Positions 1 through 8,205 are shown, counted from the stretch's first letter. The stretch: DNA of 64,000 bases from Roseiarcus sp963822215 (GCA_963822215.1 CAWGGX010000010.1:868001-932000), one strand, 5' to 3'. The notes: a model not told the origin generated them from the sequence alone. Made by a program: numbers and translations.

Positions 1-1
1 G

Positions 2-991
2 GAATGGCATGACCGAGACGCGCAGGCTGTGGTTGAACTGACGAGGATCGGAACCGCTCAGCCATACGAGAAGGAGTACTTCCGGAAAGACGGCAGTCGC
101 GTGCCCGTGCTGGTTGGAGGCGCAACCTTCGGTGAACGTCGACACGCCGTCGTCGCCTTCGTCGTCGACCTAACCGACCGCAAGCGTGCCGAGGCAGCCG
201 CGCGCGAAAGCGAACGGCGCTACCACGAGGTTCATATGGAATTGGCGCACGCGAACCGAGTTGCGACATTAGGGCAGCTGTCCGCTTCGATTGCGCACGA
301 AATCAACCAGCCGCTGTCGGGTATCATCACCAACGCTAGCACCGGACTGCGCATGCTGGCGGCCGATCCTCCAAACGTCGAGGGCGCGCGGGAGACCGCG
401 CGGCGCACGATTCGCGATGGCAACCGTGCGCATGAGGTCATCAAGCGATTGCGCGCGCTCTTTAGCAAGAAGGACCTCACGATCGAATCGGTGGATCTGA
501 ATGAGGCTACGCGAGAGGTCATCGCGCTGTCGTTGAGTGAATTTCAGAGAGACGGCGTGATTTGGCAGGCCGAGATTGCCGACGACCTGCCGCGTGTCAG
601 GTGCGATCGCGTGCAGCTCCAGCAGGTCATTCTAAACCTGCTCCGAAACGCCCTGGACGCGATGAGCGCGGTGGACGACCGTCCAAAACGGTTGATAATC
701 AGGACGGCCATAAGCGAGCCCGATTGCGTGACGCTCTCGGTGCAAGATTCTGGTCGAGGCGTGCGCCCAGCGAACCTGGAGCGCATCTTCGACGCCTTTT
801 ACAGCACCAAGTCCGGCGGTCTCGGGATGGGCCTATCGGTCTGCCGTGCGATCGTTGAGGCGCATAGCGGCAAACTATGGGCGACCACGGGCGCGCCCCA
901 TGGCGCCATCTTTCAGCTCACACTGCCTGTGAGCGCCGACAACGGATCCGTTCGGAATCTTCTCGCCGTTCCGGGCTCAAAGACGTCCTGA
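2..991 (+). CDS. PAS-domain sensor histidine kinase, 5' end outside window
   Basis: The reading frame is open from base 2, so the N-terminus lies upstream; the first in-window start-like codon (GTG at 29) is internal. The visible part begins in the C-terminal half of a PAS domain (EKEYFRKDGSRVPVLVGG), followed by a short coiled linker. The HisKA H-box is IAHEINQPLS. The ATPase domain shows an N-box (LLRNALDAM), G1 (DSGRGV) and G2 (GLGMGLSVCRAIVEAHSG). It should autophosphorylate on the H-box histidine and pass phosphate to a response regulator that is not in the window. The protein ends normally, so the IS debris downstream has not truncated it. The signal sensed is unknown. Confidence 0.9.
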   Translation, partial: EWHDRDAQAVVELTRIGTAQPYEKEYFRKDGSRVPVLVGGATFGERRHAVVAFVVDLTDRKRAEAAARESERRYHEVHMELAHANRVATLGQLSASIAHEINQPLSGIITNASTGLRMLAADPPNVEGARETARRTIRDGNRAHEVIKRLRALFSKKDLTIESVDLNEATREVIALSLSEFQRDGVIWQAEIADDLPRVRCDRVQLQQVILNLLRNALDAMSAVDDRPKRLIIRTAISEPDCVTLSVQDSGRGVRPANLERIFDAFYSTKSGGLGMGLSVCRAIVEAHSGKLWATTGAPHGAIFQLTLPVSADNGSVRNLLAVPGSKTS

Positions 992-1204
992 GTCGATGCC
1001 GCGTTTCAGGCGGTGGAGGCTACGGCACAGTCTCCTGGATCGTCGCGTTGTTCGTCTCGCGCTCGGCCTGGGATTGAGCGCAAGCATCCATTTCCTCAGC
1101 CGCATGACGCAGGAGAGAAAGGCGGGCAAAGTGAACTGGACCCCATTCGTGGGACCACGGGAGGTCGGATTTAAGGTGTAATCTCGCCTGCCCTTGTCTT
1201 TCAA

Positions 1205-2238
1205 GAATCAAGGCGCTATCAGTTTCCCGATATCGCCCGGCCACCTGCCCGAAGGACCTGCCGGGTGGCCGATCTGACCTGGCTCTTCGGCCATGCTGCG
1301 GGCGGTCGTCCGGCAGAGCGCCTGATGGCAAGCCTGGGACTGCCACAGAGCGATGACACGATCCTGCGCAGTCTCAAGCGTCATCCCGGCGCGCGATGAA
1401 GCAGCGACGTTGCGGGTGGTCGGGATTGATGACTGAGCCTGGCAGAAGGTGGGTCGTTGCGAGACGATCATGGTCGACCTCGAGCAGCGCGAGGTCGTCG
1501 ACGTGCTGCCCGACCGCTCGGTCGAGGCCACCTGCCGGTGGTTGGGTCGGCATTCCGGTGTAGAGGTCGTCAGCCGGGATCGATGCGGTCTCTACGCCGA
1601 GGGTGCTCAGGGCGCGCCGCAGGCCAATCAGGTGGCCGATCGTTTCCACCTGCTGCAGAACCTCCGTCAGACGATCGAGCAGCAGCTGAGCCGCGCTCCT
1701 CGGCCCACGAGGCAGCCCTTGTCGTCGACGAATCCCGAGGCCAAGCCCGTGATCGTCGCTGGATGGATGGGTCATGGACGGCAGCCAGCGCTGGTGGAAC
1801 ACCGACTTCTGGTCTCGAGAGGCTGCAGGGCCGTCTATACGGACATGTTCAACCGAGTGAAAGCCTTACAGCTTGCCGGCCATGGCGTCGGCGCGATTGT
1901 CCGTCAGACGGGGTTCCACTGGCACACAGTCGCAAAATGGGTGCGGCTCGACGAACTGCCACAGCGCAACGTGATTGCGCCGAAGCCAAACACACCAAGC
2001 GGTTTCCACGAGCATCTTGCCCGACGCTGGGCCGAGGGCTGGACGTCCGGGCGCGCCTAGCTGCTGGAGATCAGACAGCTTGGCTACACAGCCAGCCTGT
2101 CTCATCTGAGCCGGCTGCTGGCGGGTTGGCGCCGTGCCGGCCGTCCTGTCACCGTCGACGCGATCACGACTCCAACGTAAGCGGTACGAGAGGACCACGG
2201 CGCCCGATGCGCCTACTCGCCGCGCTTGAAGCGTATCG
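1205..2238 (+). pseudogene. Degenerate ISL3-family transposase, truncated
   Basis: Several frames together read as an ISL3-type DDE transposase: a zinc-ribbon-adjacent segment (ADLTWLFGHAAGGRPAERL), then a frameshift near 1395. Next comes VVGIDD followed by a TGA where the family has Trp (GIDDWAWQK). The best preserved part is 1449-2060 (EQREVVDVLPDRS, then SRDRCGLYAEGAQGAPQANQ and VADRFHLLQNLR). Another stop precedes LLEIRQLGYTASLSHLSRLL. Similarity ends where the IS6 element begins at 2239, so the C-terminus was lost. At least one stop and one frameshift make it non-functional. I did not find its terminal repeats. Confidence 0.8.
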
Positions 2239-3064
2239 GGCACCGTCAACTTGAGCGGGCGGTGGACGCGCTAGCGGTTTCGGTTCGAAGTCCTTCTTGT
2301 CAGAACGCGGCGATCTTGGAGACGTCGCGCCAAGTCGCAAAGGCTCGCTCGCGCAAAGCGCAGCGGAAGTCGGCGGTGGCGGTTTCAGGGCAAGAGACGT
2401 GGAAGAGGTTCGCGACTTGATCGTGAACCGACAGAAACTGTTGTGCCTGTCCAGCTGATTTGAAGCGCTTCATAATCCGCTCGCGCCGCCGCGTCGGCTG
2501 ATGAGAATTCTCCGCCCGATTGTTCAGGCCCTTGTGCTGGCGATGTTCCACGCGAAGGCCCATTTTCGCTGTTGCAGCGCCGTAAGAACGGAGCTTGTCC
2601 GTGATCATCACGCGTGGCGGCGTGACGGCGGATTTCAAGAGCTTCTTCATGAGCCGCTGCGCAGCGCGCGTGTCTCTTCGGCGCTGGACCAAGACGTCGA
2701 GCACGAAACCGTTCTGATCGACGGCGCGCCACAGCCAATGCTTCTCACCCGCGATCGAGACAACGACTTCGTCGAGATGCCATTTATCGCCGCGAGCGGG
2801 CGCGCGCTGGCGGATCTGCTTGGCGAACCCCTTGCCGAACTTCTTTCCCCACTGGCGCACGGTCTCGTAGCTCACGCAAATCCCGCGGGCCGCTAGCATC
2901 TCCTCGACCATCCGCAGGCTCAAGGGAAACCGGAAGTACAACCAGACTGCATAGCTGATGACTTCCGGCGGGAAACGATGGCGGCGATAGAGAGGGTCAC
3001 GGGCAGTCGGCATCGCTGCCCCATAACCGCGTCCCCACTCCAAATTCGTTAACTTGGCGATGCC
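2239..3064 (-). mobile_element. IS6-family insertion sequence, 826 bp
   Basis: One transposase gene fills the element. The imperfect terminal inverted repeats are GGCACCGTCAACTTGA at the left and GGCATCGCCAAGTTAA read inward from the right, agreeing at 12 of 16 positions. The 8 bases outside each end differ (gcgtatcg and gtcagatc). There is therefore no target duplication, which suggests that cointegrate resolution, deletion or rearrangement has changed the flanks. It cuts the ISL3 pseudogene on the left and an unknown low-GC reading frame on the right. The boundaries are inferred from the repeats and are good to a few bases. Confidence 0.7.
2300..3013 (-). CDS. IS6-family DDE transposase
   Basis: A 237-aa protein of normal length for IS6/IS26-like transposases. 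The N-terminal HTH region (PEVISYAVWLYFRFPLSLR) precedes the catalytic core. Core residues are Asp in KWHLDEVVVSI, Asp in VMITDKLRSYGAA and Glu in LNNRAENSHQPTRRRERIMK, with the usual spacing. I use the ATG at 3013 (MPTARDPLYRRH), which matches the usual family N-terminus. A TTG 30 bases further upstream would add ten residues. The gene looks intact and the enzyme is probably active for replicative transposition of this element. Confidence 0.9.
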   Translation of the reverse strand: MPTARDPLYRRHRFPPEVISYAVWLYFRFPLSLRMVEEMLAARGICVSYETVRQWGKKFGKGFAKQIRQRAPARGDKWHLDEVVVSIAGEKHWLWRAVDQNGFVLDVLVQRRRDTRAAQRLMKKLLKSAVTPPRVMITDKLRSYGAATAKMGLRVEHRQHKGLNNRAENSHQPTRRRERIMKRFKSAGQAQQFLSVHDQVANLFHVSCPETATADFRCALRERAFATWRDVSKIAAF

Positions 3065-3300
3065 GTCAGATCTTTATCTACCGGAAGAGGATATGAGAGT
3101 CCTCCAGTAGAAGCAATCCCATAAACGTAATACGCAGGAGTTTGACCTAACGCGGTAATGACGACACCAGCGGAAGGACTATCACCGACTGCAAACTTTT
3201 TGACCGCCGTGGGAATGGGGTAAGCATACGCGATTAGTTGCTTATGTTCAGTATCGTCTGCGATGTTGGCCTGCCGATGAGCTTCCGAAGTCCTCCAAAC
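3065..3300 (-). pseudogene. Truncated low-GC reading frame of unknown function
   Basis: On the minus strand an open frame reads through TSEAHRQANIADDTEHKQLI and AYAYPIPTAVKKFAVGDSPS to YYVYGIASTGGLSYPLPVDK, where the IS6 end cuts it. Codon use is AT-rich compared with neighbours, suggesting acquired DNA. Its apparent start codon lies in the MITE at 3301-3564, so the true 5' end is unknown. With the MITE removed, the frame lies directly downstream of the guaA remnant, as accessory genes do after an integration site. I do not recognise the protein. Confidence 0.35.
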
Positions 3301-3564
3301 CGTGCCTGTCCGGTTAACGCCCACACCCACCAGGGCTGGTGATGGTTATCAAACCGGCCATGGAAATCCGCCAGAGCGACGATCTGGGTTTCCCCAGTCA
3401 GTCCCAGAGTTTCATGAGCTTTTTCCGTATGACGCGGCATATGCTGCCTATCTTGATCGCGCGCGTTGGCCTGTCGGCTTTGTCTGGCCATATTGCGGCC
3501 AGATCGCTCTGCACGTGGACGCATCCTACATCTAGGGGCTGTGGGCGTTAACCGGATAGGCACG
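3301..3564. mobile_element. 264-bp IS1595-derived MITE with 8-bp target duplication
   Basis: The 25-bp terminal inverted repeats (3301-3325 and 3540-3564) differ at one position; the core is TCCGGTTAACGCCCACA. The sequence CTCCAAAC stands immediately outside both ends (3293-3300 and 3565-3572), an exact 8-bp target site duplication, the length typical of the IS1595 family. Inside is only the N-terminal coding part of an IS1595 transposase. The element is therefore an internal-deletion derivative that needs a transposase supplied in trans. The intact repeats and duplication suggest a fairly recent insertion. Confidence 0.85.
3386..3502 (+). pseudogene. IS1595-family transposase, N-terminal remnant
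   Basis: The frame reads FPQSVPEFHELFPYDAAYAA followed by YLDRARWPVGFVWPYCGQ. This matches the opening of IS1595-type transposases, including the first knuckle of the N-terminal zinc ribbon (family W-P-x-C-G; the first Cys of the CxxC is here Trp). Coding similarity stops right after the knuckle and the frame runs to a stop near the right terminal repeat. The entire catalytic domain is missing. Confidence 0.7.
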
Positions 3565-3585
3565 CTCCAAACTATCCCGCACCCC

Positions 3586-3711
3586 TCACTCCCATTCGAT
3601 CGTCGCCGACCGCTTGCTGGCGACGTCGTAGACTACCCGGTTCACGTCATTATCCTGGTTGATGACGCGGGTCGCGGTGCGGGCGAGGACGCTCACGTCG
3701 CGGGGGATTAC
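3586..3711 (-). pseudogene. guaA: 3' end of guaA (GMP synthase), 41-codon remnant
   Basis: The minus strand encodes VIPRDVSVLARTATRVINQD, then NDVNRVVYDVASKRSATIEW and E, then stop. This is the extreme C-terminus of glutamine-hydrolysing GMP synthase, including the dimerisation-domain signature R-V-V-Y-D-V and the family ending A-T-I-E-W-E. An in-frame TAA lies two codons before the homologous segment, and no upstream GuaA sequence is present. Such a fragment is what a duplicated attachment site looks like when an element integrates in the 3' end of guaA. Decay of a second guaA copy is an alternative. Confidence 0.75.
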
Positions 3712-3809
3712 GGATTAGGCTAACGCGCCCGCCAATCTCCAATGCTTAGGGGGAACGCGTCAGGGTGTGGGATGGGCACGGGCCGGAGGCAGTCGCCCGC
3801 GCATCGCGG

Positions 3810-4496
3810 TCACCGCCCTTCGCCCTCCCGTCGCACGCCGAGCCAGATCACGTGCCTCGGACCGCCGTGCGCGCCGCCGGCGCGCACGCGTCTGTCCTCG
3901 ACCGCAAAGCCGGCCTTTGCGAACCGCTTCACGAAGGCGGCGTCGGGGCCCTGCGACCACACGGCGAGCACGCCGCCTGGAGAGAGCGCCGCGCGCGCCG
4001 CCGACAACCCGCGCATCGAATAGAGTTGGTCGTTCGCCGCCTGCGTCATCCCTTCCGGGCCGTTGTCGACATCGAGCAGGATCGCGTCATAGCGCGGCTT
4101 GGCTGCGCGGATCAGCGCGGCGACGTCGGCCTCGACGATGGAGACGCCCGGGCGGTCGAGCGAGCCGGCGAACAGGTCCGCCATCGGCCCCCTCGCCCAG
4201 CGCACGACCGCTGGAACGAGTTCGGCGACGACGATCTCCGCCCCGGCGCCGAACGCGCCCTGCGCCGCGCGCAGCGTGAAACCCATGCCGAGGCCGCCGA
4301 TCAGGATTCTGGGCTTCGCTCGGCCTCCGAGCTTCTCCGCCGCCAGCGTCGCCAGCGCCGCCTCCGAGGCGCTGAGCCGCGAGGTCATGAGCTCGGCGAC
4401 GCCCACCTTTATCGAAAACTCGTGTCCCCGGCGCATCAAGCGCAGTTCGCCGCCGAGCGGCAGAGCGGCGCGGTCGAGTTCTATCCAGGGGATCAT
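3810..4496 (-). CDS. Spermidine synthase-like methyltransferase-fold protein
   Basis: A 228-aa protein starting at the ATG at 4496 (MIPWIELDRAALP); longer upstream reading has no family similarity and runs into repeats. The Rossmann core shows ILIGGLGMGFTLRAA (nucleotide-binding glycine loop), VVAELVPAVVRWAR, and YDAILLDVDNGPEGM with the acidic residues used by the polyamine synthase fold. SPGGVLAVWSQGPD and FVKRFAKAGFAVED follow. It lacks the N-terminal tetramerisation domain of true spermidine synthases. This short class is common in alphaproteobacteria and its substrate is not established, so a polyamine role is only a possibility. Confidence 0.75.
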   Translation of the reverse strand: MIPWIELDRAALPLGGELRLMRRGHEFSIKVGVAELMTSRLSASEAALATLAAEKLGGRAKPRILIGGLGMGFTLRAAQGAFGAGAEIVVAELVPAVVRWARGPMADLFAGSLDRPGVSIVEADVAALIRAAKPRYDAILLDVDNGPEGMTQAANDQLYSMRGLSAARAALSPGGVLAVWSQGPDAAFVKRFAKAGFAVEDRRVRAGGAHGGPRHVIWLGVRREGEGR

Positions 4497-4674
4497 GAGT
4501 GGGTCCGGGGCGGGTTCTGGCGCGGCGGTCGCCTTTTCGCGCCGACGGGCGCGACGGTGATGGGGCGGAGGCAAGGGAAAAGCAATTGCGCGACGATGGC
4601 GCGTTGCCCGGGGAAGTCCCTGACCTCCCGCATTCGCAGACGTCGAATTCGCCATGCTCTTCCGGGGACAGCTC

Positions 4675-4870
4675 GCCGTGATGGGTTTCCCCTGCTTCGC
4701 GAGGCGGGGAAGAGCCTGCCCCCGCGCGAAGACCCGGGTTTGGCCCGGAGGGCCGGATGGGGTGCGGAAAGCAGGTAGGGTGCGACGAAGGTTCGCGGCG
4801 ACGGTCGCGCAATCCGACTTGGGCCGGAGCGGCGGACGACACCCCGTCCGGCCTTCGGCCATCCGGACGC
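4675..4870. repeat. Dispersed palindromic repeat, family Y, copy 1
   Basis: A GC-rich block with nested palindromes (CCTGCTTCGCGAGGCGGGG; GTCCGGCCTTCGGCCATCCGGAC). Bases 4751-4776 are the exact reverse complement of 20351-20376, 26 of 26 identical, although the two loci are unrelated. No credible gene lies here. The longer readings on both strands are arginine/proline-rich and lack motifs. Confidence 0.6.
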
Positions 4871-5032
4871 GCCGTCGCGGCTAACAGCCTCGCGGAAAAG
4901 GAAGCGTGAGCCGAAGCCGGCGGATGGGGATCGAGAAAACTCCGACCCTAATCTGGGTCGTTCCGAGTGTGCGTTCTCCCCAGAATCGACGGAGCCGACG
5001 CCCGGCAAGCCGAGGAGAGACGCCTTGCCCGC

Positions 5033-5333
5033 GCCGGGCGACGGCCTGCAAGCCGCTAGCGCTCCTCGGAGCGCGACGGCGATGGGCACGAAATCGGGGC
5101 CGATGCAACCTGAGGGCGCCGGGATTCGCCGCCTCGCCCTCGCCGCCTGTTCCTTCCCTGATACGCTTCTGTTACCGTCCAACAATTCCCTGTTCCCGGC
5201 GTTCGAAATTCCCTGTTGTCGTCCCGCTCCGCTCCGCAACCGCCGGATTGCAAGGCCGGTAAAGCTTGGAGATTGCAGGGCAATTTGGCGCGCGACGCCG
5301 GTCGCGCGGCAAAAAATTCCCTGTTAGCAGGGA
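5033..5333 (-). repeat. Dispersed repeat, family X, copy A
   Basis: Reading on the minus strand, the order is a CCCTGCTAACAGGG palindrome (5317-5333) followed by a T-run, a spacer, and GCAATCCGGCGGTTGC. Then come AACAGGGAATT units about 20 bases apart and the conserved block CGGCGCCCTCAGGTTGCATC. The block ends at GGAGCGCTAGCGGCTTGC. The same order occurs at 32887-33165 (+) and, more diverged, at 53747-53990 (+). It fills the gap between the spermidine-synthase-like gene and manC. The hairpin plus T-run is not downstream of a minus-strand gene here, so a terminator role does not explain this copy. Confidence 0.8.
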
Positions 5334-5395
5334 TCCTATTCGGGGCGGACGGCAGGGATGCTTCGTTCGCCGGGACGGAGTAGAAGGCGGACGCA

Positions 5396-6811
5396 ATGAC
5401 CAAGATTCTTCCTGTGATCATGTGCGGCGGAACGGGCACCCGCGTTTGGCCGGAGTCGCGCGAGAGCCTGCCCAAGCAGTTCATCCCGCTGATCGGCGAC
5501 CGTTCGACCTTCCAGTCGATCATGGGCGTCGTCGGGGACAGCGAGGCGTTCGAACGGCCGGTCGTGATCACCAATTTCGACTATCGCTTCCGGGTCGCCG
5601 AACAGCTGAAGGAGATCGGCGCCGAGGCGACGATCCTGCTCGAGCCCGAACGGCGCGACAGCGCGGCGGCCGTTGGCGCAGCGGCTGCATGGGCGGCGGT
5701 CCAGGATCCGCACGCGATCGTCGCGATTCTGGCGGCCGATCACGTCTTCAAGGACGAGAAGGGCTTCGCTCGGCTGTGCGCCCAGGCGGGCAAGGCGGCG
5801 GAGGCGGGGGCGATCGTCACATTCGGCGTGAAGCCGGATCATCCCGCGACCGGTTACGGCTACATCCATCCCGGCGAGCCGCTGGCCGCCGATCCGAAAG
5901 TCCGCCGCGTCGAGCGCTTCGTCGAAAAGCCGAACAAAGAGCTGGCGAAAACCTTCGTCGAGAGCGGCTATCTGTGGAACTCGGGAAACTTCGTGTTCCG
6001 GGCCGACGTGATGCTGGGCGAGCTCAAAGAGTTCGAACCCAAGATCGCGACGGCGACCGCCGAGGCCGTCGGCCTCGCCAAGACGGATCTCGACTTCCTC
6101 GTTCTCGATCGCGACGCCTTCGTTCGGGCGCCGCGCACCTCGATCGACTATGCCGTGATGGAGCGCACGGCGCGCGCTGCCGTGCTCGAGGCGGACGTGG
6201 GCTGGTCGGATGTCGGGCAATGGTCGACCGTCTGGCGGCTGAGTCCGCGGGACGCGAACGGCAACAGCCTGCGTGGCCGCGCGGTCGCGATCGATTCGTC
6301 GAACGTGCTCGTCCGCTCGGAGGAGCATCTGGCCGCCGTGATCGGGCTGGAGAACGTGATCGTGGTCGCGACCGCTGACGCGGTTCTGGTCGCGGACCAG
6401 TCGCAGTCGGACAAAGTCAAGGACCTCGTCGAGCGGCTGAAGGCCGAGAATTTGCCGGAGGCGACGCGGCATCGCCGCATGTACCGTCCCTGGGGGTATT
6501 ACCAGAGCATCGACCAGGGCCCGCGCTACCAGGTCAAGCGGATCGTCGTGCGGGCCGGCGGCCGTCTGTCGCTGCAGAAGCACTATCATCGCGCCGAGCA
6601 CTGGATCGTCGTGCGCGGCGCTGCGGAAGTGACGCTGAACGGGACAGTGCAACTCGTGCACGAAAATGAGTCGATCTATCTGCCGATCGGCTCCGATCAC
6701 CGGCTGGCCAACCCCGGCAAGATCGACCTCGAACTGATCGAGGTTCAGACCGGGAGCTATCTGGGGGAGGACGACATCGTCCGTATGGAGGACGTGTACA
6801 ACCGGACTTAG
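5396..6811 (+). CDS. manC: Mannose-1-phosphate guanylyltransferase / mannose-6-phosphate isomerase
   Basis: A 471-aa type II bifunctional enzyme of usual length, forming GDP-mannose for exopolysaccharide or LPS. The N-terminal nucleotidyltransferase has the signature MCGGTGTRVWPESRESLPKQ, the FVEKPN loop and GYLWNSGNFVFR. The C-terminal isomerase cupin has RPWGYYQSIDQG, VKRIVVRAGGRLSLQKHYHR with metal-binding His, and EHWIVVRGAAEVTLNG. The start at 5396 places the pyrophosphorylase motif in its usual position about ten residues in. No other polysaccharide gene adjoins it. A strong hairpin follows. Confidence 0.95.
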   Translation: MTKILPVIMCGGTGTRVWPESRESLPKQFIPLIGDRSTFQSIMGVVGDSEAFERPVVITNFDYRFRVAEQLKEIGAEATILLEPERRDSAAAVGAAAAWAAVQDPHAIVAILAADHVFKDEKGFARLCAQAGKAAEAGAIVTFGVKPDHPATGYGYIHPGEPLAADPKVRRVERFVEKPNKELAKTFVESGYLWNSGNFVFRADVMLGELKEFEPKIATATAEAVGLAKTDLDFLVLDRDAFVRAPRTSIDYAVMERTARAAVLEADVGWSDVGQWSTVWRLSPRDANGNSLRGRAVAIDSSNVLVRSEEHLAAVIGLENVIVVATADAVLVADQSQSDKVKDLVERLKAENLPEATRHRRMYRPWGYYQSIDQGPRYQVKRIVVRAGGRLSLQKHYHRAEHWIVVRGAAEVTLNGTVQLVHENESIYLPIGSDHRLANPGKIDLELIEVQTGSYLGEDDIVRMEDVYNRT

Positions 6812-6858
6812 GATTGATCGGCCTGACGGTCGTGGGTTTGGGGTCTGCCTGGTTCGGA

Positions 6859-6893
6859 GTCTGGCGGCGCCCGCAAGGGCGCCGCCGCCAGAC
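6859..6893. terminator. Probable bidirectional terminator hairpin
   Basis: GTCTGGCGGCGCCC, loop GCAA, GGGCGCCGCCGCCAGAC forms a long GC stem with a small bulge. It lies between the convergent ends of manC (6811) and the DUF1127 gene (6923). There is no clear T-run, so its efficiency as an intrinsic terminator is uncertain. Confidence 0.5.
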
Positions 6894-6922
6894 ATGGACA
6901 GTCTTGCGATTTCCCGCCCGCG

Positions 6923-7084
6923 CTACGCCTTGGCTTCCTTGGCGGCGAGCCGCGCGATGGCATGGATGTCGGCGCGATCGATGCCGATATCGTGCAGTTC
7001 GCGGTTGGTGTAAGTGGACAGTTCCTGGACGACGCTCCAGTACGCCCTGCGTTCGCGGAAAAAGCGCATCACGTTGATCACCAT
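6923..7084 (-). CDS. DUF1127 (YjiS-like) small protein
   Basis: A 53-aa basic protein starting at ATG 7084 (MVINVMRFFRERRAYWSVVQ) with GAGGGA upstream as ribosome binding site. The core ELSTYTNRELHDIGIDRADI followed by HAIAR is the DUF1127 signature (L-x-D-I-G-I-x-R-x-D-I). Short alphaproteobacterial members are often stress-induced or act in RNA and phosphate metabolism through Arg-rich segments, but the role of this one is unknown. A well-spaced promoter lies about 90 bases upstream. Confidence 0.85.
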   Translation of the reverse strand: MVINVMRFFRERRAYWSVVQELSTYTNRELHDIGIDRADIHAIARLAAKEAKA

Positions 7085-7172
7085 TTGACGGTTCCCTCTA
7101 GGTTGACCGCCCTCCCGCTCACCGCTCCGAAAGAATCGGCGCCGCTGTCGCTCCATTCCCTAGACCTGAACT

Positions 7173-7201
7173 TTTGTATCCTACTGCGGCGCAAAAGTCA
7201 A
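7173..7201 (-). promoter_or_regulatory. Probable sigma-70 promoter of the DUF1127 gene
   Basis: On the minus strand TTGACT, a 17-base spacer and TACAAA stand in an AT-rich patch roughly 90 bases before the start codon. The rest of the gap to rpsD (about 7202-7587) shows no gene or obvious structure to me. Confidence 0.5.
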
Positions 7202-7587
7202 TGCTGCATCGCAACAACATATGCGGCGAACGCGTGACGAATCATCAACATTTGTGTGCGTCAGCGGCCAAATGAGCGCGTTTTGATCCCAAAAGGATCG
7301 TTATGGCTTTGGTTTAGGTCGATCCCATGCAAGATGCGCATGCCACCCTCCCGACACGCGCGGCGGACTTCCCGGGCGCCGGCCTTCGCCAAAGCCGGTT
7401 GACAGCGCCGACGCGATCCCCTACGAGGCCAGCAGCGAGCGCGCTCTCGGTCCGAGGGGGCGCGCTTGTCGTTTGACGCACCCGTGGTCAAGGCCTGGCT
7501 CGGCCGTTACCTGTCGGCGCCTCCGAAGGGCGCAGAGGAGGGCGCGTTCCTCATCCAAACCATCGGATTAGTCGCAGAGGAACCGCG

Positions 7588-8205
7588 ATGACGAAGCGCG
7601 CAGAAGCAAAGTACAAGATCGATCGCCGCATGGGCGAGAACATCTGGGGCCGTCCCCGGAGCCCGTTCAACAAGCGCGAATATGGCCCGGGCCAGCACGG
7701 CCAGCGTCGCAAGGGCAAGGCGACCGACTTCGGCACCCAGCTCAAGGCCAAACAGAAGGTCAAGGGTTACTACGGAAACATTTCGGAGCGCCAGTTCCAC
7801 AAATACTACGTGGAAGCGATCCGGATGAAGGGCGACTCGAGCGCCAATCTGATCGGCCTCCTGGAGCGCCGGCTCGATGCGGTGATCTACCGCGCCAAGT
7901 TCGTGCCCACTGTGTTCGCCGCCCGTCAGTTCGTCAATCACGGCCACATCACGGTCAACGGGCGCCGCGTCAACATCGCCTCGTACCAGGTGAAGGTCGG
8001 CGACGTGATCGAGGTCAAGGAAGCCTCGAAGCAGCTCGCCCTGGTGGTGGAAGCCCAGGCGCTGGCCGAGCGCGACGTGCCGGATTACGTTGAGGTCGAC
8101 CCGGCGAAGGCCACGGCCAAGCTCACCCGCATTCCGAGCCTGACCGAGGTCCCCTATCCGACCCACATGGAGCCGAATCTCGTCATCGAGTTCTACTCGC
8201 GCTGA
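7588..8205 (+). CDS. rpsD: 30S ribosomal protein S4
   Basis: A 205-aa protein of standard length for alphaproteobacterial S4, one of the first proteins to bind 16S rRNA. It begins MTKRAEAKYKIDRRMGENIW. The S4 N-terminal domain includes SPFNKREYGPGQHGQRRKGK. The S4 RNA-binding domain follows (LERRLDAVIYRAKF, then ARQFVNHGHITVNGRRVNIA). It ends LVIEFYSR, as is typical. It stands alone rather than in the alpha operon, as usual in Rhizobiales. Confidence 0.98.
   Translation: MTKRAEAKYKIDRRMGENIWGRPRSPFNKREYGPGQHGQRRKGKATDFGTQLKAKQKVKGYYGNISERQFHKYYVEAIRMKGDSSANLIGLLERRLDAVIYRAKFVPTVFAARQFVNHGHITVNGRRVNIASYQVKVGDVIEVKEASKQLALVVEAQALAERDVPDYVEVDPAKATAKLTRIPSLTEVPYPTHMEPNLVIEFYSR

Noticed and set aside
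992..1204. Possible IS end with GTGAACTGGACCCC near 1131
   Set aside because: It resembles terminal sequences of some IS3-like elements, but no partner repeat or transposase accompanies it.
3049..3330. A complete 93-aa gene with start at 3330
   Set aside because: The start codon and first codons are supplied by the MITE and the last codons by the IS6 end, so only the middle is native; recorded as a truncated remnant.
4497..4862. A 122-residue N-terminal extension of the spermidine-synthase-like protein
   Set aside because: The extension is translated repeat DNA rich in Arg/Pro with no family similarity; the ATG at 4496 gives the normal N-terminus.
5336..6895. Long minus-strand frame opposite manC
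   Set aside because: Composition is that of a third-position GC shadow; manC motifs on the plus strand are unambiguous.
7507..8166. 219-codon frame opposite rpsD
   Set aside because: Mirror of the S4 coding sequence; no start signal or family similarity.
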